64,000 nucleotides of DNA. It comes from Casuarina equisetifolia. Lineage: Eukaryota > Streptophyta > Magnoliopsida > Fagales > Casuarinaceae. Made by a program: the position numbers and the translations under genes. This document shows, in pieces, positions 1 through 11,650 of the stretch. Within the stretch, counting starts at the first letter, position 1. The number at the start of each line of letters is the position of its first letter. The DNA is taken from NCBI GenBank assembly GCA_028551475.1, contig CM052361.1:2673501-2737500 (forward strand), in the 5' to 3' direction. The notes beneath the pieces are model-generated. The model saw only the letters and a list, made by a program, of their open reading frames with translations. It searched no databases and was not told the DNA's origin.

Positions 1-314
1 AAACCTAAAGCCTTTCACTTATTTTTTTAATGTGAAACGATGTCTTTATATCATCTTTCTTATAGTGTTCTATCCTGGAACTTAACATTATGCTTAAAAA
101 GAGTACCACATGTCTTTAGTACTTATCTTAGCCTTAGGGCTTTCAACATATATTATATGAATTATGTAACTTTATTAGAGAATAAATACTCTTGAGAAAC
201 ACTAGTATCTTGAAAATTCTTACGTAGTATACTTAATTAAATTCACAATCTTAATTATAATCCGTTGTTGCAATCTCATTCGTAGTTATTAAAGAAAGAT
301 CTTGACAAATGCAG
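1..314 (+). other. 3' part of the P1 intron, upstream exon outside the window
   Basis: This AT-rich stretch matches the last part of the P2 intron (about 20600-20833), including a shared phrase on a falling 'ccttagggctttcaac' segment, and ends in the acceptor TTGACAAATGCAG. Exon 1 of P1 should lie left of the window edge. No other gene is seen. Confidence 0.6.
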
Positions 315-474
315 GTACTGTGCAAATCGAGAATCCTAGCAATCAAGCTGAAAACTACCGGCCGCTGGAGACTGATGCCGTCGTGGAGACCCGTAAACCC
401 GATGCGCTAGGAAAGGCAAGCCTGAAAAGAAGTGTAACCAACCATACGGCCGTTGTGAGCCTCCAAACCCTTGA
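315..474 (+). pseudogene. P1: exon 2 of a Cys-rich secreted peptide gene, frame-shifted
   Basis: Exon 2 follows the acceptor TTGACAAATGCAG, as in P2 to P5. Read in the phase used by the intact paralogue P3 it begins TVQIENPSNQAENYRPL, like the P2 start TAQIKNPGNQAEKL. The family's Cys-rich end is also present, KKCNQPYGRCEPPNP followed by TGA at 472-474, but in another frame. Between the two parts there are stop codons in the Cys-bearing frame, so the copy carries at least one frameshift. If translated in the exon 1 phase it would run on to about 526 without cysteines. Exon 1 is not in the window. A pseudogene is the simplest reading. Confidence 0.6.
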
Positions 475-1345
475 ACAAGTCATGCAGTCGTCCAGCGGAA
501 GTATGAATAAATTGCGAGCTATATAACTACTGGGATATGGGTTGAGAATAAAGAGGTTTGGTTTGTTACAGGTCGAAGCTTGTGCTAGTTTTGCCATACA
601 GTATTGTGTAGAATATGTGTAGTATGTTACGAGTTGTGCGAATAAAAAGGGCTGATTGAGGTCCCTTTTTTATTTTTTTTTTATTTTATAGATTCTCCTT
701 GACTATTTAGGAACTATAATCATGGAGCATGGTAATGATTTTGAGATGCTGAAATTATTTCCCATTTACTTAGTTGGAGTATATGGGCGACAATAAGCTG
801 TCTTTATAACAATTTGACAAGAATGATAAAAAAAATGGATTTCAAATACTAGAAAAAGGAAACAGTCATCCAAAAAAAACAAAAAAAGGTTCCAAAAAGG
901 AAAAAAGAATATAAAATGAATGATAGAGAGAGTTAATATGAGTAACCTTATCAGGGAGGACCTTTACTGTATTCTTTGATCGGCGAGGATAAAAATGTCA
1001 ACAATTTATCTTAGAGTCAATGAATTCAGAGAGCGAAAAAGCGCTTGAAACCTTTTAGTATTCTTTCCCTTTTTCTCTTTTTAAATAGAAAAGTTCTGCC
1101 CACCTACGTATTATTACATAACTCCAAATTTCACTACCCATAAATCTAAGAAATGTGTCATGGGTGAGCACGAAATTGTTTGTTTTGTATATTTGGCTCC
1201 GAAAGCGAATAAAGACTAAATCCATGATACGGAGGGAAAAAAATCAGCTAAAGTTTAGCATGGAAGCTAAAGCCAAGAGTCAATTGACAATATGAGAAAT
1301 ATTGGGCACAAAACAATTGTTATCAATGTACCCGTCCAAGTAATG
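475..1345 (+). other. 3' flank of P1, no further gene
   Basis: This is the transcribed tail and downstream DNA of P1. It is collinear with the flanks of P2 (21000-21640), P6 (31320-31900) and, further on, 36910-37290. It carries an AATAAA-containing hairpin (644-670) and then a block conserved after every P gene (around 'catggagcatggtaatgatt'). No open frame of note was seen. Confidence 0.55.
644..670 (+). terminator. 3'-end hairpin of P1
   Basis: AAAAAGGG (644-651) can pair with CCCTTTTT (663-670) across an 11-base loop, directly after AATAAA. The same place after every P gene holds a potential hairpin. A role in 3'-end formation or mRNA stability is inferred only. Confidence 0.35.
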
Positions 1346-1349
1346 ATTT

Positions 1350-2262
1350 ACATCTTTTTTTAATAAATATGTAATTTTATTTGTCAAAAAATAAGATAAT
1401 ACAAAAACTTATGAGTATATTCTAGCATTACAATTCATCTAATAAAAAATTGAATTTGGAATACTTTAATTATGACACAATAAAACATTTGCTTGAGAGG
1501 ATTTAATGCTCTTAAATAGATATGTTCTTCCACATACTACTTAGTCAATGAAATTGGTATTTAAATAGCCTTATTTTAAAAATATCTATGTTTTTTTAGA
1601 CCATATATAATAGATGCATGCTAAGAAAGAAAGTTTAATAAGCTTTGTAGCTAAATTATTTTTTTTAGTTGCTTTCATCATCTATTGTAATTTAAAGTCT
1701 CAATCATTAATATTCTTACAAAGGCCTTATTGTACAAGAATACTTCTCCAAATTTGGCTAGTCCAAGTACATTAAAAAAGTAAGTGTGACATGTTTTCAA
1801 ATTGAGAACTACAAAAGTTACAATACGGTTCAATTGAGGGGAGCCATCGAGAAATTATTTCTTTTGTAGGAAGTTTGTCCCTACATATGAGCCATTCAAT
1901 GGAGTTATATTTGTTGATTCCACCTGACCATATTAAATCACACCATTTAACCTTAATATTTACTTGGTGCAATTTTTTGTGTGTTTCTTTACAATTATAA
2001 GAAAGTTTGGAAAGTGTAGAAGTAATAATTTGCTGTAGTTTCAAAAGACCTCTCCAACTCTATGTCTTATTTCCTTTGATGTCAAGAGACATAATTGAAG
2101 TTATTTTGCATTTAGTACTATGAATTCACCTACTCTATAAGGATAAACTTAGATAATTGATGAGATTTTAGAGTGACCATCTTAACAAAACCTTATTCCA
2201 TACTTTAAGATCTAGTACTTCAACTCCTCCTTTTTAGGTGAACAAACAACCTACCAAGCGAA
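1350..2262 (-). mobile_element. 5'-truncated L1-type LINE, 3' end
   Basis: The minus strand encodes the end of a LINE reverse-transcriptase protein. The segment 1772-2044 reads as a zf-RVT domain (KWCDLIWSGG ... CNFCSSQFENMSHLLF). The tail on the + strand starts in a T-rich run near 1350. The sequence is homologous to about 4010-4920 of the larger LINE, so the same family is involved. It sits in P-type flanking DNA: the uninterrupted host sequence can be read at 37285-37330 (tttacatct / ctccatgggatggc). The reading frame is broken in several places, and this is a dead copy. Confidence 0.7.
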
Positions 2263-2400
2263 CATATATCTTTCCATGATATGACATATAATTTACCTAA
2301 CTTCAGCCAAGAAAAAATCAACCTACCAAGCAAACATACATCTTTCCATGGTATGACACATAACTTACCTAACTTCATCCAAGAAGAAATCAACTTCACT
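2250..2400 (+). repeat. Tandem duplication, two units of about 72-75 bp
   Basis: A unit beginning 'aacctaccaagc' and running through 'tttccatg', 'tatgacata' and 'cttacctaacttca' occurs twice in a row at the host-LINE boundary. The two units differ by a few substitutions. Confidence 0.7.
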
Positions 2401-3492
2401 TGTCTTGGAACTACAATGTGATTTACTTAGAATTTTATTAGATCTAGATTGAAAATCAACTTCACTTGTCTTGGAGGTCTAAATTGAAAATCAACTCACT
2501 TCAAACTCCATTGCAAAGCCTCTTTGCTCTCCTTCCTTTTATCATTTTAGAAATCGAATCATTGTTTTTTTCTACCAACTAAAGGTAACTTAAAGGTAGC
2601 TTTCACTTCTTTCACCACACAAACTTTGTATGTTTCAATGATGGATTTTAACATAATAAGAATCCTATCCCCTGTCTACAAACTAAGCATACAAGGGAGA
2701 AATGATATGGCACAATCTAATCACCAACCTGAAGGCCATCCTTGTTATTTACCTTCTAATGGATCCCTTCATCTAAAGGCTCCTTTGTTCTTCGATTCGC
2801 TAAAACCACAAGTCAATTAAGAATTCAAAAAATGTTAATCATCAAACTAATACCATCGATGTATTAATCCAATAGAATTTACTACAATATTCTAGGTAAT
2901 GATTTACATCTGTCAATAGGATGGAAGATAACTATCCCAACTTTATTGGGGAAGTAATTTGCTTCACTTGTCTTGATAATATATTGTGCTTCACTTGGAG
3001 GTTAATTGATCTAGAGTTGGAAATCAATTTACTCTGAAGTCCATTACTAATCCGATCTTTCCCTTCTTTCTTTTATCCTTTTGAAATGCTAATAATTTTT
3101 CTTTTTGCAAAGTAAAGATGACTTCGGCTCTTTGTATTATTCAAACTTTACTTGTTCTAAAGATGGATTTTAACAATTAAGAAATCTTTTTACGAGTGTC
3201 ATGAACAATGTTATTATTTCACATTATTTGGATCTTACTTGGAAATCTTCTATAAAATAAAAATTTTGTCTTTACAAGTAAAGTTTAAATAGAAAATTAG
3301 CTTTTTAATATATTATCAAAATTCAAGTTAAAAAATCAGCACTCCTTACATAAGAAGCTCATAGCCAACATTGGCTATGACATGCTATATTGAGAATTCT
3401 ATCCCACATTGCTTAAATTCCACTTAGAAATGCTCTTTACAAAGAAAAATACACTTACTCCTTACTAGCTTGTTTTAAGGAAGAAATGAGTT
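2400..3492. other. P-type flanking DNA, no gene seen
   Basis: This stretch is collinear with 37330-37690 plus 39415-40450, which is the same flank split by a solo LTR, and in its last part with 21660-21860 and 31960-32150. Short open frames here have no recognisable content. Confidence 0.5.
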
Positions 3493-3494
3493 TT

Positions 3495-3985
3495 CTTTTT
3501 TTTTTTTTCAAAACACTTTTTTTGGTAAAAATGAAAGTTTGCATTAATAAAAATTAATATACAAAAACATAAGGACATATATCAGTAGTATAAAAATTAT
3601 AAAAATTATAAAAATTACAAAAAGATGGAAGTTGAAAGCCTTCAAATTTTACTCAAAATAATATTTTCCTATGAAAATTTTATATGTTAAAACAAATAAG
3701 CTCTCTTTCATACAATTTTTTTTACTTTAGCCGACAAGATTATGATATTAACTATTTTGTTCTAAAATCATCTCCTATTTTGTACAACCAATGTATAAGA
3801 AATGTAAGCTAAAAAAGAAATCTAAAGAAATTTTGCAATCAAATCCCTTATTTATTTTAGTCGCTCTGATAATCTATTATAGTTCTTCATTTCATCCTTC
3901 AATATAATATCGAATTCCATTTTGAACAAAGATAATATTCCAAATCATCATTGTCCACGTGAGTTTTTTTTAAAAATGACTCATC
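3495..3985 (-). mobile_element. Short 5'-truncated LINE tail, side by side with the larger LINE
   Basis: This segment is homologous, at moderate identity, to 4010-4440 of the next element. Both run from a T-rich start through 'aagccttcaaat', 'tcactcaaaataa' and a pair of 'tttcat(c/t)' phrases in the same order. Two LINE 3' ends therefore lie head to tail in the same orientation. The simplest history is insertion of one copy into the A-rich tail of another. Confidence 0.55.
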
Positions 3986-4399
3986 TTTTTTTTATTTGTA
4001 ACTTTTTTTGGTGGAAAGGTAAATTGTATTAATAAATTTTAAAATACAAAAGTATATGGGCATACCTTAATATTATAGAAGTAACCATATCTATGAAAAA
4101 ATAGAAGTTGTAAGCCTTCAAATCTCACTCAAAATAACATTTTCTTGAGAGAATTTTATATTTTTAAACAAAGAAGCTCTCTCACATACTACCTTCTTTA
4201 CTTTGGCTAAGAGAATAGGGATATCAATTTTTTTTCCTGAAAATATTTTTTATTTCGTTCAGCTTATATATAATAAGTACAAATTAAGAAAGATATCTTA
4301 AGAAGTCTAGCAGCTAAATCCTTTCCTTTAATTGCTTTGATCATCCATTGTAGCTCTTCATTCCATCTTTTAATGTTACGTTAGATTTCATTCTTGGCG

Positions 4400-7300
4400 A
4401 GAATACTTTCCAAATCATCCTTGTCTATGCATATTCAAAAAAGAGGAACTCCTATTTTCTATATGAGACTGACAAAAATCACAATTTATGTTTACTGAAG
4501 GAAGCCATTGTACAATTTCTATTGCTATAGAAAGTTTGTCCCTACAAACAAGCCATCCAATGAAATTATGTTTGTTAATGCCTTCAGTCCAAATTAAATC
4601 ATACCAATCTACAATTGCATCAACTTGCCGAAGATCATTATAAATCTTTTGGTAATAATATGTAGAATTAAAGATAATAAAGGCAAGTGTAAGCCTTAAT
4701 TTGAGGAAACCTTACCAATTCCAAGTCATGGTACCTTTAAATCCAACTACACTATTGAAGTTCTTTTACACTTTATACTGTGAATTCATTTACTCCCTAA
4801 TAACGCTTCTAGGAGATTTATGAGATTCCAAAACATACGTCCCAAAAGAACTTTATTCCAAATTTTAAGATTTAGTAAACCAAATCTCCTTTCCTTCTTT
4901 GGTAAGCAGATAGTTTGCCAAACTATTTTATAAGACCGATGCACATCTATATTACCTACCATAAGAATTTCTTTATCTTTTTTTCAATCTCGTAAATTGT
5001 TTGCTTTGGTAGTAGGAATACTTATATCCCAAATGTACATACGAAAATGAGAATAGATTTTGCCAATTGTAATCTTCCTACATAGCTAAGATGTTTCATT
5101 CTCCAACCTTTTATTCTTCCAAAATTTTATCTGTTAGACCTTTACAATAAGCTTGAATTAGTCTTTTTCATGATAAGGGGAACTCCACAATATTTGATGG
5201 GGAGTGAAACCTTAAAGAAAATGAGTATGATCAAGGACAAGAAGTTGTTCCTGCTCTGATAACCTTAAAAAGAAAATTTGATATTTGCTTAGGTTGTACT
5301 TTAAACCTATTATGTTAACAAATTCCTTTAAAACTTCTATAAAACAGAGGGTTGAGTTCACATTACTATGAGAGAAGAGAAATAAATCATCAACAAAACA
5401 TAAATGAGTGATTTTTTCAAATTTGTAGTGGCAATGAAATTTAAACGCCATTGTGGAGGTCTTCATAGTAATGAGTCTATTGAGTATCTCCATAACCAAT
5501 ACAAATAAATATGGGAATAGAGGATCATCTTATCGCAATCCATTAGTACCTTTAAAGTATCTTGCATGTTCTCCATTGAAGTTTATTGACAATCTTGTTG
5601 TAGTGATACACTTACCTATAAGATCAATCAAGTATGAGGGAGTGTTGATGGCTTTTAAAACTCCTAATATTACATTCCATTTGACCATGTTATACCATTT
5701 CATAAGATCAATTTTTATAGCCACATGTTTACCTTTGTCTCCCTTATTATAGTTGTGCAAAAGTTCTTGGCAAAACATAATATTCTTTGAAATTTGTCAT
5801 CCTTTAATAAAGGTTGTTTGATTTTGGCTGACTATTAAAGGTAGAATGAGGCTTATCCTTTTAGCAAGCATTTTAGATATGATTTTATATAGAACATTAC
5901 AATGTGTTATTGGTTGGTAATCTTTGGGGCAACTTGGATTGGGAACCTTAGGGACTAAAGAAAGTAATGTAGAATTAGTAGCTTTTAAAAAATTCTTAGA
6001 GGAGAAAAACTCTAGCACAACATCTTTTATATCTCTTCTAATGATAGACCATGCTTTCTTATTGAATAGACTATTACACCCATCAGGCTTAGGAACCTTA
6101 AAATCATGAATGCCCTAAAGTACTTTAATAGCATCAAAATGTTCAAAATTTGGCAAATTAAGTAGCACATTAATGTCCTCGTGGAATAGAGAAGTAAATT
6201 TCTCAGAGTAGGTGGGAATTCTTCTAGAGTTGCCAAAGATAGACTAATAATAGGAAATAATAGCAAACTTTTGTTCCTCCTCATCTATCATAACTGAGCC
6301 ATCATCTAGTATCAGTTTATTGATCTTATTTTGAGCTCTCCTTGGCATTAATGATGCAAAGAAATTTTATTGTTGGTATCCCTTTCTTTTAACCATATGT
6401 TCCCTAATTTCTAGTTGAGAATGATTTTTTCATGTTTGCACATAGTAAGAAGTTACTCAAGTTGTGATTTCTCCTCAAAACGTGCATTTGGACAATAAGG
6501 ATTAATCTCTGACTTGTTTGGAATTTACTTTAAATTTTCTCTTGCGTCCTTCACTTGCTGGTGCAAATCTCCAAAATGGGTTGCATTGTGTTTCTTGAGA
6601 GGAGTCCTTAAAGTTTTCAATTTTTGCATAACTTGAAACAATTTTGAGCCATATATTTTTTGTTGACATATTAAACTTACTGTATTCATAAAATCTAAGC
6701 AATTAGTCCAAAAATTAAAGAATTTGAATGGAGATTTCTTTTTGCTTGTAGGATTTTCAAATTTTACTAAACATGGAGAATGATTTGAGACTCCAGAAAG
6801 TAAGAATTCAACTGCAAATTTGTCAAAATGAAGCATCCATTCTGCATTGATGAGGACCTTATCAAGTTTGTTAGCTCGAAGACTAGTTCTTAAGCCTTTA
6901 ATTGTGAATAGAAGACCACAAAAAGGAAGTTCAACCAATGATATATTCTCAATCATTTCATTCAAATTCTCCATTCCTTGTGTCCATCTAGCATTTGGGC
7001 CAACACACTCATTTATATTTCGTATTTCATTAAAATCTTCCATGAATAACCAAGAAACATTGCTTACAATAAGATTAGAGAAGCTTGTAAGGTTGGCCCA
7101 TAACTCTTTACATTCAACTTCCAAGTTACTTTTATAAATGGCAAACAAGAAGTAAAGGTGTATACCTAGCTTTTCAATTAGGCAATGGATGACTTAACAT
7201 GAAGAACCTTTAATTGTAATTTATAGCTCTAAGGCTTTCCAAAGAATCCAAATTCTATCAAGATTACTAGAACTGTAGTTATGAATATACTTCCAATATG

Positions 7301-7458
7301 TAAATCCAAACTTTAAAGGTGCATCTATATTTTTTTCTTTAACTCTATACTCAATCAAAATGATAATTTAGGGGGGCATGGGACAAAACAAATTTTGTTA
7401 CTTCCCTTATTCTAAGGCTTTTATTTAAGCCTTTTACATTCCATGAAAGTACTTTCAT
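4400..7458 (-). pseudogene. LINE ORF2: endonuclease plus reverse transcriptase, degenerate
   Basis: ORF2 begins MKVLSWNVKGLNKS at 7458, the usual start of an L1 apurinic-type endonuclease. Its ATG overlaps the ORF1 stop as ATGA (7455-7458). Endonuclease remains follow at 7148-6525 (WLFMEDFNEIRNINE, then SNHSPCLVKF for the usual SDHxP region). Reverse transcriptase remains are at 6018-5797 (LVPKVPNPSCPKDYQPI, CNVLYKIISKMLAKRI), 5778-5530 (INFNG, KGTNGLRQGDPLFPYLF) and 5499-5212, where FVDD near 5390 stands for the catalytic Y/F-x-DD box. A C-terminal zf-RVT trace lies near 4620-4450. The frame is broken repeatedly, so no working enzyme is expected. Confidence 0.7.
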
Positions 7459-8773
7459 TTATTGGAAGGCTTATTCTTTTCTCCCATTAACCTAGAATCT
7501 CCAACAGAAAAAGGTGTGTCATTTGCTAGTATCAAAAACTTATTTCCAAAGATGATCTTTTGCTCCTTTTCTTTTTTCTTACCAGAAGATTTTGATTTTG
7601 TAGTACCTAGGGAAGAATAAGAGATTCCTACTATTTCCTTTGGTTGAACAATAATACATGTTTCAGTATCCATTACAGTAAAAGTTGGTCTCATTTCTTG
7701 GGAATCATTTTGAATGGTCTGGTCATCCTTTACAGGAACCTTTGTACTAGGCCTCACCTTTTGAGTTTTTTTCTCAGTTGCTTGAACATTCACGTTCTTT
7801 TTAGGAATCCAAATTTTTTTTTTTGGAGTACATTCTTTGTGTCCAAAACAACTACAAACTTTACATTTCATAAGAACCCAATAATAATCAACTTGTACTT
7901 CATATAGTTCATCTTAACCCATGTCTATTTCAAATTTTCTAGGAAATTCACTATTAATATCCATCAAAATATACACTTTTGCATACGATAATCAAAGCTT
8001 TTGTTCTATTACTTTATCCATGTATAGCAGTTTACCCAACATGTTGCTCACATAATTCATTCCCGTATTGGTCCATAGCACATGAGAGACATTATATCAT
8101 CGTACCCAAATGGGAACCATAAAATTTTTTATCTTTTCCAATCTAATGAAGGGATGCCATTTTTAAAGGAAAAGTGGTTGGCCTGCAATATCTCATACTC
8201 TTACTTCCATAATCTCCTCCATTTTCTTAATATTTGAAAAGCAAAAGAAAAAGAAACCATTCTTAATCACTAAAACTTCAAATAAGTTTTCTTTCCCCCA
8301 TAATGTTTTCACAAGACCTTTCACTAAATAATAAAAATATTTTTTATTAAGAAATAACCCACAAGACAATTTTCAAAGTGACTTTTACCTTCATCAATAG
8401 CCTCTGGGGGAGGTATTGCAACAAGCTTATTTCCCTTTTAGAAGGAGGATAATAATCTAGCTTAGTTGTCTTCATAAGCTTTTCTATTGTAATATCTTTC
8501 CAAGACAACCTAGCTCCACCACTAGGTGCATTAGTATTTTAACTATTTGTTGCAACTATAAATATATGTTCTTGAACTTTGTCAACAACAGTAACAATTT
8601 CTGCTTGAGATAATCCTTTACTAGTTTCAACTTCACTAATGTTATCCAAAGTATGAGTATCAGCAATTTTACTTGAAAGGTGATGCAATTTCAGTTGCCT
8701 AATTTAACTTTGTAGCATTTGAGGCAATTCCCCAAGATTTCATAGGAACTTTATCACTTTGAGTACGTGCCAT
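7455..8773 (-). pseudogene. LINE ORF1 (DUF4283-type, zinc knuckle), degenerate
   Basis: ORF1 starts at ATG 8773-8771 (MARTQSDKVPMKSWGIAS). A segment near 8560-8430 reads LSWKDI-IEKLMKTTKLDYYPPSKREI once frames are switched. Around 8200-8050 is a DUF4283-like stretch (GQPLFL, KWHPFI, VPIWVRW). Near 7870 a zinc-knuckle-like run CKVCSCFGHKEC is followed by a Lys-rich, Ser-rich open tail to the stop at 7455-7457. In L1 elements ORF1 supplies the RNA-binding partner of ORF2. Several stops and shifts make it inactive. The last 139 codons are still open. Confidence 0.6.
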
Positions 8774-9489
8774 CAATTCTGTGTTTTTAGAATCAAGTGT
8801 TTGGGAACTCGTCTTTTGTTGATAGATAGCAACTTAGGATCAATATAGTCCGCCAATCTGACCAGAGACAGAGTTACAAAGGAGACTAAATTGATGTCTG
8901 CAACCACCTTCCCTTGCTTTCTTCTGCCTTTAGAGTCTTTGTGGGCTGCCTTGCCTTCCGTTACCTCGTTTTTCTTCTTGCACCGTTCAAATCAACAAGC
9001 TTTGACAACACCAAAACCAGAAAAAAAACGTCCTTCTTTTGATTCTCCAAAACCAAACTGTGCGGAAGGAGGAGGAAGTCTTGACCCCGTCCCACCCAAA
9101 TTTCAGCGCCCCTTTCTTTTTTTTTTCCCCCTTCTAATGAGAGAGAAATCGAGTTCAGTTTTCTCTCCCAATCTCGTGCAGAGCTCCTACCAGATCCACT
9201 CGTTCAACCTAGCGCGACCACGACTCACAACCGCATGCCGCCGCTTGACACCGTTTGCCTTCAAGTTCATATGGGTTTCCCAGATCCGTCGGTTTGCAGC
9301 AACTCACGGATTTTCTACCCCACAGAGATGCCAATCTGCCTCTAGAGGAGTAGAAGTCGTAGTCACTCGCGGCAATGCGCTAGCACGTGCTGCCAATCGC
9401 CGGCTCGGGATCCCAACGTTTTCATAGTTTTGTTTTGCCGCTGGCTTCCTTGCGCCTGTTTCTCTTTTAGTACAAACTATTTTATACTC

Positions 9490-9965
9490 ACTTTTTTTTT
9501 TTAGCTTTCAGTAACATATATATGGCATATTACAAATACTTAAGATGGAGTACAATTGGAGTATGAGGAAGATGAATGGCATAATGCATTAGCCAACTTG
9601 AATGCCATTCTTATTAACCATCTCCTATTTCTCGTTCTTTTGATGGCAACTTCAAATATAACTCCATGATTGGTTCAACGTGGCGAGAAGGGAAAGCAAG
9701 ACCATGGTAAAGAGGCCCATAATATTCCCAATTTACAATTTCAACGTTGATGGTTTACATTGAATTACACGTCAGTTCACTTTCTTAAATCTTTGGCTAC
9801 TTAACAAGAGTGTTGTCATTAGTGCAATATCATGTGAAGCTTGCATATCTTGACTATGATAAATGGAACCTATCCACTTTAACATAATCTTTGTATATTT
9901 TTGGAATAATCATAAACTTGGATAACCTCCAATAGTGTAGTCTCACGTAGTTGTTACGAAGAAAG
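9490..9965. other. Host flank between LINE and the 578-bp insertion
   Basis: Collinear with 40470-40915 and with 32150-32595, including 'gccaacttgaatgcc' and 'gtgaagcttgcatatctt'. No gene is seen. Confidence 0.5.
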
Positions 9966-10543
9966 TAATATAGCCTCAAATGAACTATTCTTTGATGCTC
10001 TACTTTAGAACTTGCTCGATGAGAAAAAAAAGTTTGCTTGCAATCAGGCCAAAATTGCAGATCAGCGGTGTTGCTATTGGGTTTCGGTGCTTCACAGGCT
10101 GCAGATCAGTGGTGTTGCTATTGGGTTTCGGTGCTTAACAGGTGAGTAAGTAAAAATAGCTCTTCTTTTCATGTGTGTGATGTGTGGTAGCAAAACACAA
10201 TGACCATAATGTCTAAATGGGCATTAACATAAGACCCTATCCCAGAGCATTACAAGGCCTACTATAACCTTTGGATTTCCACTTTATGCAGACTTTATGT
10301 ACATATTAAGAGCTAGAAGGGGCCTTGGCTAGTTCTTTAAGTTCTACTCAAAAGGTCCACTCATCATAGACTTCTCAAGTAAATGCTGACCTACACTAAC
10401 CAATACTATATTCAACAATCAAGGACGTCTTATGTCTTATTTACTAGACCAATTTAAATTACATCAATAAATCATTATAAGAAAACTCTTTTATTCCTAT
10501 TGATATAAGCTCACATTTTTGAGCTTATCAAAATAAGCTAACA
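9966..10543. mobile_element. Unclassified 578-bp insertion with 5-bp target duplication GAAAG
   Basis: The segment is bracketed by GAAAG at 9961-9965 and 10544-10548. Four paralogous sites are empty and read straight through 'gaagaaagca' or 'gaaagcac' (about 40915, 32600, 24010, 27170). The ends are TAATATAGCC and GCTAACA. A 5-bp duplication and a CA end would suit a decayed LTR-type piece, but no family is recognised and no coding content is seen. Confidence 0.6.
10057..10142 (+). repeat. 44-bp tandem duplication
   Basis: The unit starting GCAGATCAG(C/T)GGTGTTGC is present twice, the copies 44 bp apart and differing at only a few bases. The second copy ends CTTAACAGGTGAGTAAG, which resembles a splice donor, while the units begin with GCAG. 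Confidence 0.8.
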
Positions 10544-10548
10544 GAAAG

Positions 10549-11650
10549 CACTAGTAAAAAATATAAACGAAGATTGGTTTCAAGGAAAGATTTTCAAAAG
10601 CATAGACGTGGTGTCCCACCCTCTAGCTTAAGGGTTTCACACTCTATTCTAACTACCATGTCGTTCATTTTCTTTCAATAACCCACTGTCATTGACCTTT
10701 CATTCATCGATATTTGTCGTGTGGAGACGAGCATGACAATATGTTACTCAAATTTAAGACTCGGGGTTAATTCTAAATGACAAGTCAAGATTAGGCATGG
10801 TGGGGTTTGTTAATCATTTCCATTGTATCCAAGCCATAGTTGAACTTTCATTCCCTAGAGTAAGCAATTGAGAAGAATTCTTCATTAGATGACTATCTTT
10901 TAAGCTGTTGATACCCGCTTTTAGAGCTTAAGAGATAAACTCCAGCAATCTCATGTGCGTATTAATAAGCTCATTTTCGTAGGTTGCTTGACTTGTTGAA
11001 TATACTGATTCTATTGTAAAGAAAGCTGCTTTCTTTCTGAGGCCAAAAAGTTTATAAGAGGTAATTTTGGTGTGAAGACAGTTGAACCACAATCACTTAA
11101 CATAGATCCTTTTAAATCCTCGGAAGGACATTGCTAAATATCACCTACCAGGGAGATAATCTTTTTTATTCTTTAATATGAGACCCCACAAATAAATAAG
11201 TAAATAAATAAATAAATAATGGGAATGATACTTATGACAGCATAATGTATTGGTGCTCTTTTCTCTTATCGATGTTTATATATTGTTGAAAAGTATGTTA
11301 TTTTCTTAAAAGTATGTTCTCATGGATATAAGTTTTTTTTTTTTCTTTGAGTGCAAGACAAATGCTTTTACAATTGAACTACTAGGAGGCAATTTTATGA
11401 GTATTTTCTAACCAAACACAGAAAACGAAAGAGTTCTAATTGCAAGCCAAAACAACAAAATAATGTTTCATTTCAGTGACAAAATGAACAAAACACAACA
11501 ACTAATATCACAGTACATGCCCAGAACGAACCCAGCAAACATTAGAAAACACTATTTTATAACTAACACTTCAACCTTTCTTCTTGCAACAGGTACATGA
11601 GTTTCCTCCCGCCCTTGCTTTTAAGACCATAGACTGAAAATCATCTACAT
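10549..11650. other. Downstream flank of WAK-A, no gene seen
   Basis: Collinear with 40915-42437 downstream of WAK-B, except that about 10930-11095 and about 41310-41890 hold different DNA. A short (AAAT)n run lies near 11190-11220. Confidence 0.5.

Larger units (their letters stand above)
4005..9490 (-). mobile_element. Near full-length L1-clade LINE, degenerate
   Basis: Read on the minus strand, the element has a GC-rich 5' region (about 9490-8890), ORF1 (8773-7455), ORF2 with an endonuclease (from 7458), reverse transcriptase (about 6020-5210) and zf-RVT (about 4620-4450), and an A-rich 3' end near 4005. Order, content and length of about 5.5 kb fit plant L1 LINEs. The host DNA stops near 3490 and resumes near 9500: the uninterrupted version is at 40430-40490 ('aatgagctttttt' then 'gcatattacaaat'). 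Both frames hold many stops and frameshifts. A clean target-site duplication could not be fixed because the site is a T run. Confidence 0.75.

Noticed and set aside
8891-9427. 178-codon + strand open frame
   Set aside because: It lies antisense in the GC-rich 5' region of the minus-strand LINE, has no recognisable domain and no homologue elsewhere in the window.
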